Assembly (NCBI GenBank): GCA_022559985.1
Contig: JAFJTR010000047.1
Span: forward strand, 180,679-244,678
Direction of reading: 5' to 3'
DNA from: Parastagonospora avenae f. sp. tritici 18332-5
Lineage: Eukaryota; Ascomycota; Dothideomycetes; Pleosporales; Phaeosphaeriaceae
Length of the DNA: 64,000 bases
Shown one piece after another: positions 32,784-43,105 of this stretch. The number at the start of each line of letters is the position of its first letter. Position 1 is the first letter of the stretch. The translations under genes were made by a program, and so were the position numbers. Under the pieces are notes generated by a model that saw only the letters and a program-made list of their open reading frames with translations, was not told the origin of the DNA and made no database searches.

Positions 32784-34551
32784 ATGGATAACAATAAGAG
32801 CATCGGCATGATCGGTATGGGCGACATGGGCAAGATGTACTCGCGCCGATTGAGTACCGCTGGATGGAAGTGAGTATACCGCGCGACACTTCGCGATCGC
32901 GCGCAGCTATGCAAAGGTAAGCCCACCTCTTTCTCTTCCTCCCCTCTAATGATGACCGTGAGTGCATTTGGCTCGAGTATGGCGCACGTCTAAGCTGGTG
33001 CCGTCTTGGTTTCCAGCATCTGGATGTGTTGCTGTCCATGATGTGAATTCTCGCTACCTTTTTTATTACACCTCTGATCGTATTGTTCCTCCTGCTTTGT
33101 TCAAGAACATTTTTCTTGAGCTCTGCTAACCAGTGCCTCATAGATCTCCTCGTCCGCTAGACCTGCGCTGACCCGGCCGACATCAGAGTCCACGCCTGCG
33201 ATCTTCCAGATAGATATGATAGCTTGGTGGAAGAGTTTCGGGACTTTGTAGGATAGCACCCTTACATCGTATTACAATAAAAACATGTACTGAGCTTGCG
33301 CCAGCCCAACGTTGAAATAATGCAAACTGGCCACTTGGTCTCACGATGTAGCGACTTCATCATCTACAGTGTCGAGGCGAAGAACATCGATGCCGTCGCG
33401 AAAGCTTTTGGCCCATGTACGATCGTTAGGCGACACATTGACCTTGTACTGACCCATGCGTGTAGCTACAAAGGTCGGCGCCATAGTCGGAGGGCAGACG
33501 TCATGCAAAGCTCCAGAGATTGATGCTTTTGAGAAGAACTTGCCCGAAGATGTCAGTATCGTCTGTGTCCACTCGCTCCACGGCCCAGGTGTCGATACGA
33601 AGGGCCAGCCATTGGTCTTGATCAAACATCGTGCATCCGATGCCGACTTCGCCTTCGTCGAGAACGTCATGTCCTGTCTTGGGTCCAAGCATGTCTACCT
33701 CACTGCTCAGCAGCACGACCGTATCACAGCAGACACACAGGCTGTCACCCATGCCGCTTTCCTCAGTATGGGCGCAGCATGGTCTGCGAACAATCAGTTC
33801 CCTTGGGAAACAAGCCGCTACGTCGGCGGCATCGAGAACGTCAAACAGAACATCACTCTCCGCATATACTCAAACAAGTGGCACGTCTACGCAGGCCTCG
33901 CTATCATGAACCCAGATGCCAAGAAACAAATCAAACAGTACGCCGAGTCAGTCACGGAGCTATTCAAGCTCATGCTTGCCGGAAACCGCGAGGAGCTGCG
34001 GAATAGAATACACACTGCACGCAAAGCCGTGTTTGGAGAGAATGAGAACTCGGGGAAGCAGCTGTTGCTGCGGGATGATCTGCTAGACCAGTTCAGTCTG
34101 GGTGCCCTGCCTGAGAAGAAGCTCAGGAACAACCATCTCAGTTTGCTAGCCATGGTAGATTGTTGGTGGAAGCTAGGCATTGTGCCTTATGATCACATGA
34201 TCTGCTCCACTCCGGTATGTCGAAACTCGCTCGTCGCATGTCCATCTTCATACTAATGCATCACGGCCCTCCCGTATGTGGCTGGGAATCACTGAATACC
34301 TCTTCCGCAACCCGACGCTCCTCGAGGAAGCCATCGAGACCGCTATTGACGACAACACCTTCCGCGCCGACGATCTCGAGTTCACGTTCGCTGCTAGGGA
34401 TTGGAGTTCACGGGTCGATTTGGGCAACTTCGACGGATACCGCGAGAAGTTTGAGAAGATCCAGAAATACTTTGAGCCACGGTTCCCGGAGGCGACGAAG
34501 CTTGGCAACGAAATGATCAAGACGATTCTACGGAAGACGCAGGAGAATTGA
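32784..34551 (+). CDS. TYR1: Prephenate dehydrogenase (NADP+), tyrosine biosynthesis
   Basis: The model has five exons (32784-32869, 33187-33247, 33305-33416, 33466-34214, 34267-34551) and 430 residues. Prephenate dehydrogenase converts prephenate to 4-hydroxyphenylpyruvate. The NADP site is GMIGMGDMGKMYSRRL at the start, followed by VHACDLPDRYDSLVEEFRDF. The core has VGAIVGGQTSCKAPEI, CVHSLHGPGVDTKGQPLVLI, DRITADTQAVTHAAFLSMG and GGIENVKQNITLRIYSNKWH, all typical of fungal Tyr1. Intron 1 is unusually long (317 bp). Intron 4 (34215-34266) has a good donor GTATGT and branch TACTAAT but ends CACGG rather than CAG; both sides are clearly Tyr1 and in phase 0. So the 3' splice site appears lost or misread, and function is uncertain. 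Confidence 0.85.
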
Positions 34552-35271
34552 AAGCATACAGACCTGAGGGCTGAAGGCTACGCGACTAGTCTTTGCCGCA
34601 GTGACGTGTCGATTGTGTCTGACGAGGACTAGTAGTTACGAGAAATGACGAACAATTTTCGCATGCGAAATTGAACAAGAATTGCGAGTTCTATAAGGTA
34701 CTCCGTGTAGGCAATGTAATGACCCGTTCAATGAGTACACATATCGTGCAAGCACTGCTATCGTTTATTTCACGGTCATAACATTCTCCGTACTGCCGAC
34801 TATTGTTTGCATGTTAGCACCGCGGCATTTAGCACATCTCGATCTCATACATGCGGAGAAATCAAATAGCGATAAATAGCTCCGACGATTCATTTCCCCA
34901 CAAAACGAAGCTAGAGCAAAGCTTCACCTGTCTCGACCTCGGTGAGTTCAATCGGCAACTACTCATTCTTGCCGTCTTGCATGAACCTTCTGTCACTGAC
35001 ATGCAGCAACGCAGCTCCCCAATAAAAGTGCAAAGGTCGTCAAGGAGACATTCGTCATCACAAGTATCAAGAGACCATACACTTTCAGTGATCGCTCACT
35101 TCATTTTCTTCCAATCATTACAAATTACTCTTTTTCGACCCCTCCCAACCCAACCCAACCGAGACAATAAGGAAATCCCATGAGAAAGGAAATCCCATGA
35201 GAAAGGAAATCCCATGAGAAAGGAAATCCCAAAACACTCCCCAATCCAAAACGCCTGAATCAATATGACTC
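34552..35271. other. Intergenic region with a 17-bp tandem repeat
   Basis: This is AT-rich sequence between convergent genes. The only notable structure is the short tandem repeat at its right end (listed separately). Confidence 0.5.
35169..35231 (+). repeat. 17-bp tandem repeat, 3.7 copies
   Basis: Units of AAGGAAATCCCATGAGA are perfect at 35169-35185, 35186-35202 and 35203-35219, with a partial fourth to 35231. The array lies about 40 bp 3' of the stop codon of the CFEM-like gene, probably within its 3' UTR. Confidence 0.95.
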
Positions 35272-36009
35272 TTACAATCCAGCGAAGACAAGACCCAAGA
35301 AACTAACCGCACCGGCAAACGCACCCATCTTCACCGGCATAGCAGCACCGGTGAACATAGGGGGAGCAGGTCCAGCGGGGTATCCAGCCGGAGGCGCAGG
35401 AGGCGCGGCGGGTCCAGTAGGCACAACGGGAGCAGGGACGACAGTCTGGATGGTAATCGGCTTACCGCCGTCAGTGGTAACGACGTAGGTAGTGATCTGA
35501 ACGGGAAAGGTGGTAGTAGCGTTCTGCACAACGACAGTGGTGTTGTAAACCGGCGCTGGGGGCGGGGCGGGCATGGAGGACGAAGGAGTAGGGACGGGGC
35601 CGTAGGAGTAAGTGGGCGTGTAACCTCCGGCGCAGACGCTGGCTTGGAACGCGTTGTACTGGGCGAGTTCGGCGGAGCAGTTGCCGCTGATCTTGGCTTG
35701 CACGTCCAGAGTGCTGAGCTCAGTGCAGATGCAGGGGAAGTCGTTGGGTGCACAGGGACTGTTGGCGATGCACTCAAAGATGATGGTTTGCTGGTGTTTT
35801 AATTAGCACTGTGTAGGAAGGACGTGGGTCGGGCTTGAACTTACCGAGCATTGTCCTAGCTCCTCGATGGGCTTTACGATGTCGTAGGGGTAAGGTGAGG
35901 GCGATGCAACTGGGTAACCAATTGGGGTTGTCGATCCAATGGGATAGCCCATAGGGGTTGACGAAGCAGGCAGAAGGCTGCTAGAGGATAGTACAGCGTA
36001 GCCGGCCAT
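35272..36009 (-). CDS. CFEM-like, GPI-anchored cell-wall protein
   Basis: Two exons, 36009-35845 and 35790-35272 (54 bp phase 0 intron), encode 227 residues. Around the junction a cysteine cluster resembles a CFEM domain: GQCS, FECIANSPC, NDFPCIC, SGNC, ASVC, with the DFxCxC core but seven rather than eight cysteines. After it comes a Pro/Thr/Val-rich linker (PAPPPAPVYNTTVVVQNAT) and a hydrophobic C-terminus (GAFAGAVSFLGLVFAGL) that fits a GPI-attachment signal. The N-terminus is not a clear signal peptide; the frame is open a little further upstream with a hydrophobic run (SVLISTAAMAGYAVL), so a 5' exon may be missing. CFEM proteins act in haem uptake, adhesion or host interaction. Confidence 0.65.
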
Positions 36010-36645
36010 TGCTGCGGTAGAAATGAGTACGGAGGTTAAAGTGGTGGAATAAAGGTGTTATGATTGTAGAGATGAGTGCTGATGCTCTGAAGGGGTCGCT
36101 ACGAAACCACAAATATATATCTGAATTATCTCTAAGTGACTGATGTCTTTGCGAAGCGAGTGATGCCAGTCATTGTCTGCACGCACCGTGTGCATTTTAT
36201 ATCGAGTTAGACCATGCCCAGGTGTCCGTTTGCGAGCACAGCAAGATGAAACTGAAAGAATTTGTGAGTTGTACAGGAATAGAAAATCTCGTGAGCCGCT
36301 TCCGGATAGTATCTTTGTTCTTGGAAGTGATGTTGCCAAGCGGTTGAAGTTGACGAGCTCTTGTCCGGATTCGGTTGTGATGTCTGGAATGTGACCGTTA
36401 CCGACCTGATGTTTAGCCAACGGCAGTGCCCACCAACGTTGAACCCTTTACGGGAAGTTTAGCCGCATTCTTGTAGCTTCTTTGGATTCTGACAGGCCGT
36501 TGCCGGTGGCTTTGCGCACGCTGATGTGGCGTGAGCCATCAAGGAGGGTTGTACGTGGATCGTGACGGATCTTTTTCCCATGCATCTTCGTCACCTTTGC
36601 AAGAGGATAAAGAAATCCTGACATTCAAGAAGTCTCTGTATTAGG
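36010..36645. other. Intergenic region, no gene seen
   Basis: This holds the promoter of the CFEM-like gene, possibly its missing signal-peptide exon, and short frames without support. Confidence 0.45.
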
Positions 36646-36942
36646 CTACCAGCGATGTAGGACAGGCTTTGCCTTTGGATTTGTGTCGTCTTCGTCAAGC
36701 CACTCGATAATGCGCTGGATGTCGTGCACTTCGAAGAAGCTTTCATAGTGTTCCTTTGCATACCGGATCTCCCGCGATCGATCGTCTGTGGCTTCTGGGT
36801 CCGGTGAAGGCTGATTGGCAAGCAGCCTCTCATAGTAAAAGTTGAGCTTTTCAGTTTTCCGCCTGGGATGCTCCTTCACGTAGTCCCAGTACCTGTACGC
36901 TAGGATGTAAGGATCTGTACGAAGGGATTTTTTCTGCTCCAT
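36646..36942 (-). CDS. Small hypothetical protein
   Basis: An open frame of 98 residues starts at ATG 36942; the frame is open back to 37113 from a TTG. It is charged and helical (YILAYRYWDYVKEHPRRKTE and YAKEHYESFFEVHDIQRI) and ends PKAKPVLHRW. No family is recognised. Amphipathic periodicity and a non-repetitive composition argue weakly for a real protein; a 5' exon could exist. This may equally be chance. Confidence 0.25.
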   Translation of the reverse strand: MEQKKSLRTDPYILAYRYWDYVKEHPRRKTEKLNFYYERLLANQPSPDPEATDDRSREIRYAKEHYESFFEVHDIQRIIEWLDEDDTNPKAKPVLHRW

Positions 36943-37858
36943 TGCGTTGTCTGCTGCTTTGGATGAGTCGGAAGATTTTGTGTCGAGTAACGTTGAAGTG
37001 ATGGGAAGTGAACAAAAAAATCGAGACAATCGCCTGTATGTCAGATATGCATCGCGCAAAGCCTGCCTTGTACGCAGTCTATCTTTGTTTGTGCACGAGT
37101 GTCTGTCCTTCAAAAATTGCCGTGGTCCATGATGATCGTCAGGACATCAAGTTGTTGTAAGATCCGGCTGCGTAGTGTTGTCTTGCCTACCAAAGACGAC
37201 TTCACGAAGAAAATGACATGAAACAAACAAAGATTTCGTGACCAGCGCGCAACAATGTAACATAGGCTCTTGTTGTTTGTCACTGTACATGGTTGGTGGG
37301 TCTTTGCTGGCTCCATTCCGGACAGGAGAGGGCGGTTGTATCGCCGCATCGCAGCCTACTAATGCTATTGTTCAAGAAGCAGTCTCAAAGGCGGGTAAAC
37401 CCATGGCTATTCCTTATTGCTGCCGCGCAGGAAAATTGAAGTATCTGATGAGAGACATTGCCCCGAGGCTGCTGAGCCTCCATTCTGGGCACCTCTACGC
37501 CGCAGATGTGCTCTAGCAAGGGCCGTTCTTGTCCCAAAATCTGCCCAGTTCTGTTTGAATCAGGAACTCGCAGCAATATTTTGCAGCAAGTCTCGAAGAC
37601 GAAGAGGACCCTAAAAGAGCGGTGTGAAACTGAACGGTTACAAGCTATATGGCGGAACATAAGAAGATACCATGATGTTTGTGACATGTTCGTACCATTG
37701 CACAAAATCACAAGTCGATGAGGCTGGCGTGGCCGGAAGGACCCTGCAAGTTGAGCTAAACGAGTGGGGTCTAGCACCAGACTAGTGCCTTGGCATGATT
37801 CGAACTTTTGAAGAATTTCTGAGCTCTAAAATTTGACAGCCAACGCCGCAGCTCAACC
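36943..37858. other. Intergenic region upstream of RPL7
   Basis: Several frames of 60-130 codons occur on both strands, none with a domain or a credible start and intron context. It includes the RPL7 promoter at its right end. Confidence 0.45.
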
Positions 37859-38920
37859 ATGGCGTCCAAATCGTGAGTCGCCCCACGCGCTACAAACAGC
37901 TTCGCAGTCATTACAGTCGCAGCATTGACTGATTCTCAATAGAAGCGTCCCGGCTCAGAATGACATCCTCGTCCCTGAGACGCTGCTAAAAAAGCGGAAA
38001 TCGCAGGAGAAAGCTCGCGAAGAACGCGCGCTTGCGACCAAGGAGAAGCGAGGTACGATACATTACCCTGTCACCGTCGATATGAGAGAGCCATTGTGAT
38101 GATTATAACTACCACACTATCGGCTAGACTACGGTCAATGTTGTCGAATTGTTAACCATCTTTCGGGAATGATACAATTGCCTCTCTCGATCCTCGTGGC
38201 ACACTTGCAACTGTTGAACAGCGCTAACACGAGGCAGACAAGAGCAAGAAGAAGCGCGAGGTCATCTTCACGAGGGCGGAGAAGTATGTGAAGGAATATC
38301 GCGATGCCGAGAAGGAGAAGATACGGTTGTCCCGCGAGGCCAAGAAGTCGGACAGCTTATACGTTCCTGCCGAGGCCAAGCTCGCTTTCGTCGTTCGGAT
38401 AAAGGGTATCAACAAGATTGATCCCAAGAAGCGCAAGACCCTCCAGCTGCTGCGCTTGCTGCAGATCAACAATGGCGTCTTCATCAGGCTCACCAAGGCC
38501 ACCCTGGAGATGTTGAAGATTGTTGAGCCATTCGTCGCCTACGGATACCCCAACCAAAAATCCGTTCGCGAACTCATCTACAGTAAGTTGTCTCGCGATA
38601 CATCATGATCGGCGTACATGCTAACACCACTTCTAGAGCGCGGATATGGCAAGGTTGACAAGCAGCGTCTTCCGCTCACCGACAACGAGATTATCGAGGA
38701 GAACCTTGGCAAGTACGGCATGATCTGCATGGAGGATCTCATCCACGAGATCTTCACGGTCGGTCCCAACTTCAAGCAGGCCTCCAACTTCCTTTGGCCC
38801 TTTAAGCTCAACAGCCCAACCGGCGGTTTCCACAAGAGGAAGTTCAAGCACTTCATTGAGGGTGGTGACCTGGGCAACAGAGAAGACAAGATCAACGAAT
38901 TGATCAAGCAAATGAACTAA
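37859..38920 (+). CDS. RPL7: 60S ribosomal protein uL30 (L7)
   Basis: Four exons (37859-37872, 37943-38052, 38238-38582, 38637-38920) encode 250 residues. The first exon is only 14 nt. The protein starts MASKSSVPAQNDILVPETLL, has the basic NREVIFTRA-like stretch (KKKREVIFTRAEKYVKEYRD), the core FVVRIKGINKIDPKKRKTLQ, and ends HFIEGGDLGNREDKINELI, as expected for eukaryotic L7. The introns are 70, 185 and 54 bp; the 185 bp second intron is long for this genome, and introns of highly expressed ribosomal protein genes in fungi can host snoRNAs, but I could not identify C/D or H/ACA boxes with confidence. Confidence 0.97.
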
Positions 38921-41734
38921 GCAGAAACGACATGATTTCAGAGTGCGGATATGGTGCGTCGAAGATTTGTCCGACGCACATTCTTCATTGAGCATTTACA
39001 CCGGCGACGGGGCGTTTGGGGAAGGTCCGAGAATTCTTGGAACATGAACGAGTCCTCGTGCAGACGCATGGCTTCTCGGATAGGGGAAAAAGGTCTCAGG
39101 CGTTTTTGGCTTCATGTGATACCGAGACACGTCCACGGAACAGATAGTGTGTGCAATCTGGGCGAAGGTCATATTCGCTCTGTGTGTATTGATACGAATT
39201 TCGTTACGACGAGGCGCGCCTAAAGGTAACCGTACCACCCAAGCGGGGCACGCGGTACAATGCGCAATCATCTAGGCAACCTTTGCTCACTGGCGTCATC
39301 AAGCATGGAAACATGGAAGTGTGAATCAACTGCGTAACGTGGACACGATATTCTGCTGCCTACAAGCAGATCCCTTGAGTGAGTGCCGCGATCGATCACC
39401 GGTGCCCTGACGTTGGTGCCGGCCCGCGTGCATATCAGCGAATAGGCGGACGAGAAATGGTCTTGGCCGGCGTGGGAGCACTTGGGGGCAGGCCTTGAAT
39501 ATCCTCACACGAGTGCTAATTTTTTTTTCTTCATGTGAGCGCTTGATTACGAACCCACAAGCCCCAGATGTGGAGTGGAGCAGTGGGCGAGGCCCTGTGT
39601 TTGCCACTCGCGAATGACGCTTCGTGTGCAGCGTGGTGGGATGCACGAGCAGGATGGATGGCGGGCGAAGGTGTAATGACGCTCACGCGTATGGACGCTG
39701 ACCAGCGATGGCTGCCCGGTCTCGCGGCCGCGGTTGAGTGACGGGCGACGGGCGATGGGGAGTTGCATTTGGGCCGATGTGCAGATACCCAAGATGATGC
39801 TCCCATCATCAACGATGCGCGTTGCGGCGTTGCGCAGGGCCTTGAGCCGACTTTGGTCCACCGTCCCTTAGCCCCAGACGCAGATGCCGTGGGATCCATC
39901 GTGCCCACCGCCAACATTCTCAACGCACGCTGCACGCGCTATCGGCAGCAGGCGGAAAGTCCTGTGCCCATGCGGGCAGGCCAGGCCAGCACACGCATCA
40001 CATTTTACGCAAACGAGGGCCAGCAAAAGGCGGCACAACTATGGCTCATGGCTCATGGTTCATAAAGGAGCGCGACGCGTAGGCTGTAGGCAGAGGCGCT
40101 GGGCGGCGAGGTGCAATCTGTCTCTCATCTACACGGTCCGCTTCTAAATTTACTGGGCGCTGGGACTCCGGGCTGGCGAGTCGGCGCAGATGACATTCCC
40201 ACCGACGCTCCTGTAAGCGGGCTAATGCATGCGGCGGCGCCAAATGGGGATGGGACTGCAAAAGGATTGCACGGGTTTCCACGGAGAGAGGGAGTGCGGA
40301 GGGTCAGCTACGTGGCTCGCTCAGAGGACCAGGTTGGAGGGCAACCCTGGATGCGTTCATTGGCGCTTCTTCGCCAGCGGGTGCATTAGGGGGAATGCAG
40401 AAATAATGTGCAGTCATTCGACTCGTGCCTGCAGCGCTCCTGGGCGGCGAGCCGTGTCACGAAGCTGAGTGGCCGTCGCCGCGCTTCGCGGGCTGGGGTC
40501 GGTTTTATGAAAGGCTAGACTGGAAGGGGCAGAGTTTTCACCGCATGCGCCCAGTGAATGGACGGGTCAGGGAGTCAGGGCTGTTATGAACGATATTACG
40601 CAGGCGCACTGAGCCAGGAGCCTTGCCAGTCCAGTCCTACTCTAGCTCATTCGCTTGGGCGACCAGCAGCGAACACACTGCCCAGCGCTCCATACCATAC
40701 ACAGAGGCCGTTTCCCCTTCTCTCACCTCGCGTCCTCTGCGTCCTCACCCATCCTCACCTCATCTCCCTCCCCTCCGTCTCCGGCGCTGAGCATCCGACT
40801 GTTTCGCAAGAGCGGGCTGGTTTTCCTTGTGGCCACTCAGCGCAGCCACCCTCGTCACGCTCAGACTCCCGGACCCTCGGCTCTCTCGACTGCAGCACTT
40901 GCAGCAGCAGCCAGACCTCAGCATTTCGCTCGGCGTTGACTGTCGTTGCACTGCCAGCACTAGGCTTCGTCAACGGACCCCTGGAACCGCCTCTCGCCTC
41001 TCGTGGCTGCGACCCCGGCCGACCGCTCTGACAGCTTAATTTCCTGCCCAAGAGGTCAACAAACCCCGGACCGCCCTCTGGTGAACCCGCCTCCGCCTCC
41101 CTTTGATCGTGCAACACTTCGTCTTCCGGCAAGGGCTTGGGACTGCATCTGCATTGTATTTGGCATCTTTGTTTCGAGCGTTGCTTTTCCTGACGTTGCG
41201 ACCTGCTACCGGCAACTCCCAACTTCCGACCTCACCTGCGTCTTCACCTCACCCGGCCGCCACACCTACCGAGTATTACAGGCGATCTATTCACTTAGAC
41301 CTCGCCCCGGCCACGTTTCAGCCGCGCTCACGCACGCGTCGACCGCACCTGAATTTTTGACGCACACACCGTCGTACGGCTCAAAACTGCTTTGTGACTC
41401 CCGGGTTGCCGACTGCACACTGCCGACCAGGTCCGCATTGTTTGGGCACGACGATATTCTTTACGATCTCCATACGTTTCTCTTGATTGTCTCACACGCA
41501 AACCACTTTCTCTTTACGCCTGCCTCCATTCGTGCATGAGCGCTTCCTTATAGAGCGTCGGTAGACCCCAAAGAGCGTGCGCTCACCACCCCCAGCGGCC
41601 AGGAACGAAGAGACTGTACGTCACCTCCGAAAACTGAAGGCCGCTTCAGTCACCGCTTGAGTGCGCTCGCTAATAAATTTCCTCAGGTCCAGCGCCAGTC
41701 TCTCTCGTTCTTCTGCGACAAGCTCTCACCCAGC
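38921..41734. other. 2.8 kb gene-free stretch before the cyclin gene
   Basis: The longest non-coding stretch of the window. Open frames here are Pro/Arg/Ser-rich with compositional bias only. From about 40680 to 40800 and again at 41080-41120 the plus strand is pyrimidine-rich (CCTCACCTCATCTCCCTCCC), as in fungal promoters and long 5' leaders. The most likely reading is a long regulatory region and 5' UTR for the cyclin gene, like other fungal developmental and cell-cycle regulators. Confidence 0.5.
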
Positions 41735-43105
41735 ATGCCGTCCTTCTACCCCCGTCAGAACATGCCGCGGCAGTTACTGACACCTCCCGAGTTCGTCCCG
41801 AGCTACCACCAGAGCTGCGGCGGTATGCAGTATCAGCAGCAGAATGCCTACGCAGGCCAGCCGGCGATACGACAGCAGGACGAAGGCTACGACTTCGCAG
41901 ACCGCTACGGCCAGCTTGCCATCGCCATGCCGCCCATGTACCCCCAGGCTGGCACATACCTCAGCACCGCGCCGCCTAGCCTGCCCCCGCCTAGCTCATT
42001 CTACGAATCCAATGTAGCGGCGATCCTGCCTCCAATGCGTGTCCAGTCAGGCCACTCGATGGCTGAGGCTCAGCGGGCACATGAGTTCAGCCAGCGCACA
42101 CAGCCACCTGTCAAGGAAGAGAAGCCTGTTGGCGGAGTGTCGGCCAAACTCGACTACGATATGGACGTCATGACCGACTTCGTGTGCGAGACTGCTCTGC
42201 GCCTCATCACCCCAGGCCGCATGGCGCCTACGTCTTTCCGCAAGTGGGTGCACCAGGTCCTCTGCGCCACGAGACTGCCTTCCGCGACCATTCTGTTGAG
42301 CATGTTCTACCTTGGCAAGAGGATGCCCATGCTGTACGCAGAGCCCAAGACGGACACCCATCTGTTCCGTCTCCTTACCATCGCCCTCGTGCTCGGCAGC
42401 AAATTCTTGGACGACAACACCTTCATCAACAGGTCTTGGTCTGAGGTTAGCGGCATCCGCGTGGACGAGTTGAACCGCCTTGAGATGGAGTGGCTGAATG
42501 CGATCGACTACAAGCTTCACCGCGACCCTCTTGAGCACCAGGGCTGGAAGTACTGGTCCGAGCAATGGAAGGAGTTCCTGGACCATGCTGCTGCTCGCGC
42601 GGGTCGAAGCAACAAGCTAAGCCCCATCGACACCTCGATGCACCGTCGCTCGTTCAACCCCAACAAGCCGCTCCCGCCTCTACCTATGCAGCAGTCGTTC
42701 AACCCGCCGCCATACGACTACACGCCAAAGTCTGCGCAGCCTTCCCAGACGTCATTCAACATCCCCAGCTATGCTCAGTATGATCCCTGGAGGTCTGAGC
42801 ATTCACCAGCGTCTGCGCCCACCACTGGGCCTACTACTCCAGAGTACTACGGCGCTACCGGGGCGTGGGGAGCGGCCGAGGGATACTCGCGTCGCACCAT
42901 GTTCGGATTCCCTCCACTGTCTCAGCCTGCTTCCCAGCCCCAGCAACACCAGTCGGCCAGCTACGGCCCGCCTGCGTATGCGCCCCAGTACAACACGTCT
43001 GTCTGGAACCAGCACAGTGTCAACTGCGGATGTGTCTACTGTGCTCAGCGACACGCGCCCTACTTCATGGCTGCTGGTTACGGACCCCAGGCCGTTGCAG
43101 TCTAG
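41735..43105 (+). CDS. Pho80/Clg1-type cyclin
   Basis: A single exon encodes 456 residues from ATG 41735; the frame is open upstream only from a TTG. The N-terminal 135 residues are Pro/Gln/Tyr-rich and disordered. The cyclin box lies at about 140-265: DFVCETALRLI, FRKWVHQVLCATRLPSATIL, HLFRLLTIALVLGSKFLDDNTF, NRSWSEVSGI and ELNRLEMEWLNAIDYKL. This is the Pcl/Clg1 pattern, cyclins that partner Pho85-type kinases in nutrient sensing, polarity or cell cycle. The C-terminal tail is Gln/Pro-rich and ends with a small cysteine cluster, NCGCVYCAQRH, which is unusual. It is preceded by an exceptionally long non-coding region. Confidence 0.85.
   Translation: MPSFYPRQNMPRQLLTPPEFVPSYHQSCGGMQYQQQNAYAGQPAIRQQDEGYDFADRYGQLAIAMPPMYPQAGTYLSTAPPSLPPPSSFYESNVAAILPPMRVQSGHSMAEAQRAHEFSQRTQPPVKEEKPVGGVSAKLDYDMDVMTDFVCETALRLITPGRMAPTSFRKWVHQVLCATRLPSATILLSMFYLGKRMPMLYAEPKTDTHLFRLLTIALVLGSKFLDDNTFINRSWSEVSGIRVDELNRLEMEWLNAIDYKLHRDPLEHQGWKYWSEQWKEFLDHAAARAGRSNKLSPIDTSMHRRSFNPNKPLPPLPMQQSFNPPPYDYTPKSAQPSQTSFNIPSYAQYDPWRSEHSPASAPTTGPTTPEYYGATGAWGAAEGYSRRTMFGFPPLSQPASQPQQHQSASYGPPAYAPQYNTSVWNQHSVNCGCVYCAQRHAPYFMAAGYGPQAVAV

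Noticed and set aside
37795..37815. TTCGAAC resembling a tRNA T-loop
   Set aside because: No matching stems or A box nearby.
40558..41539. Overlapping plus-strand frames of 157 and 178 codons upstream of the cyclin
   Set aside because: Low-complexity Pro/Ser/Thr composition from a pyrimidine-rich region, with no domain and no usable splice structure to the cyclin ATG.
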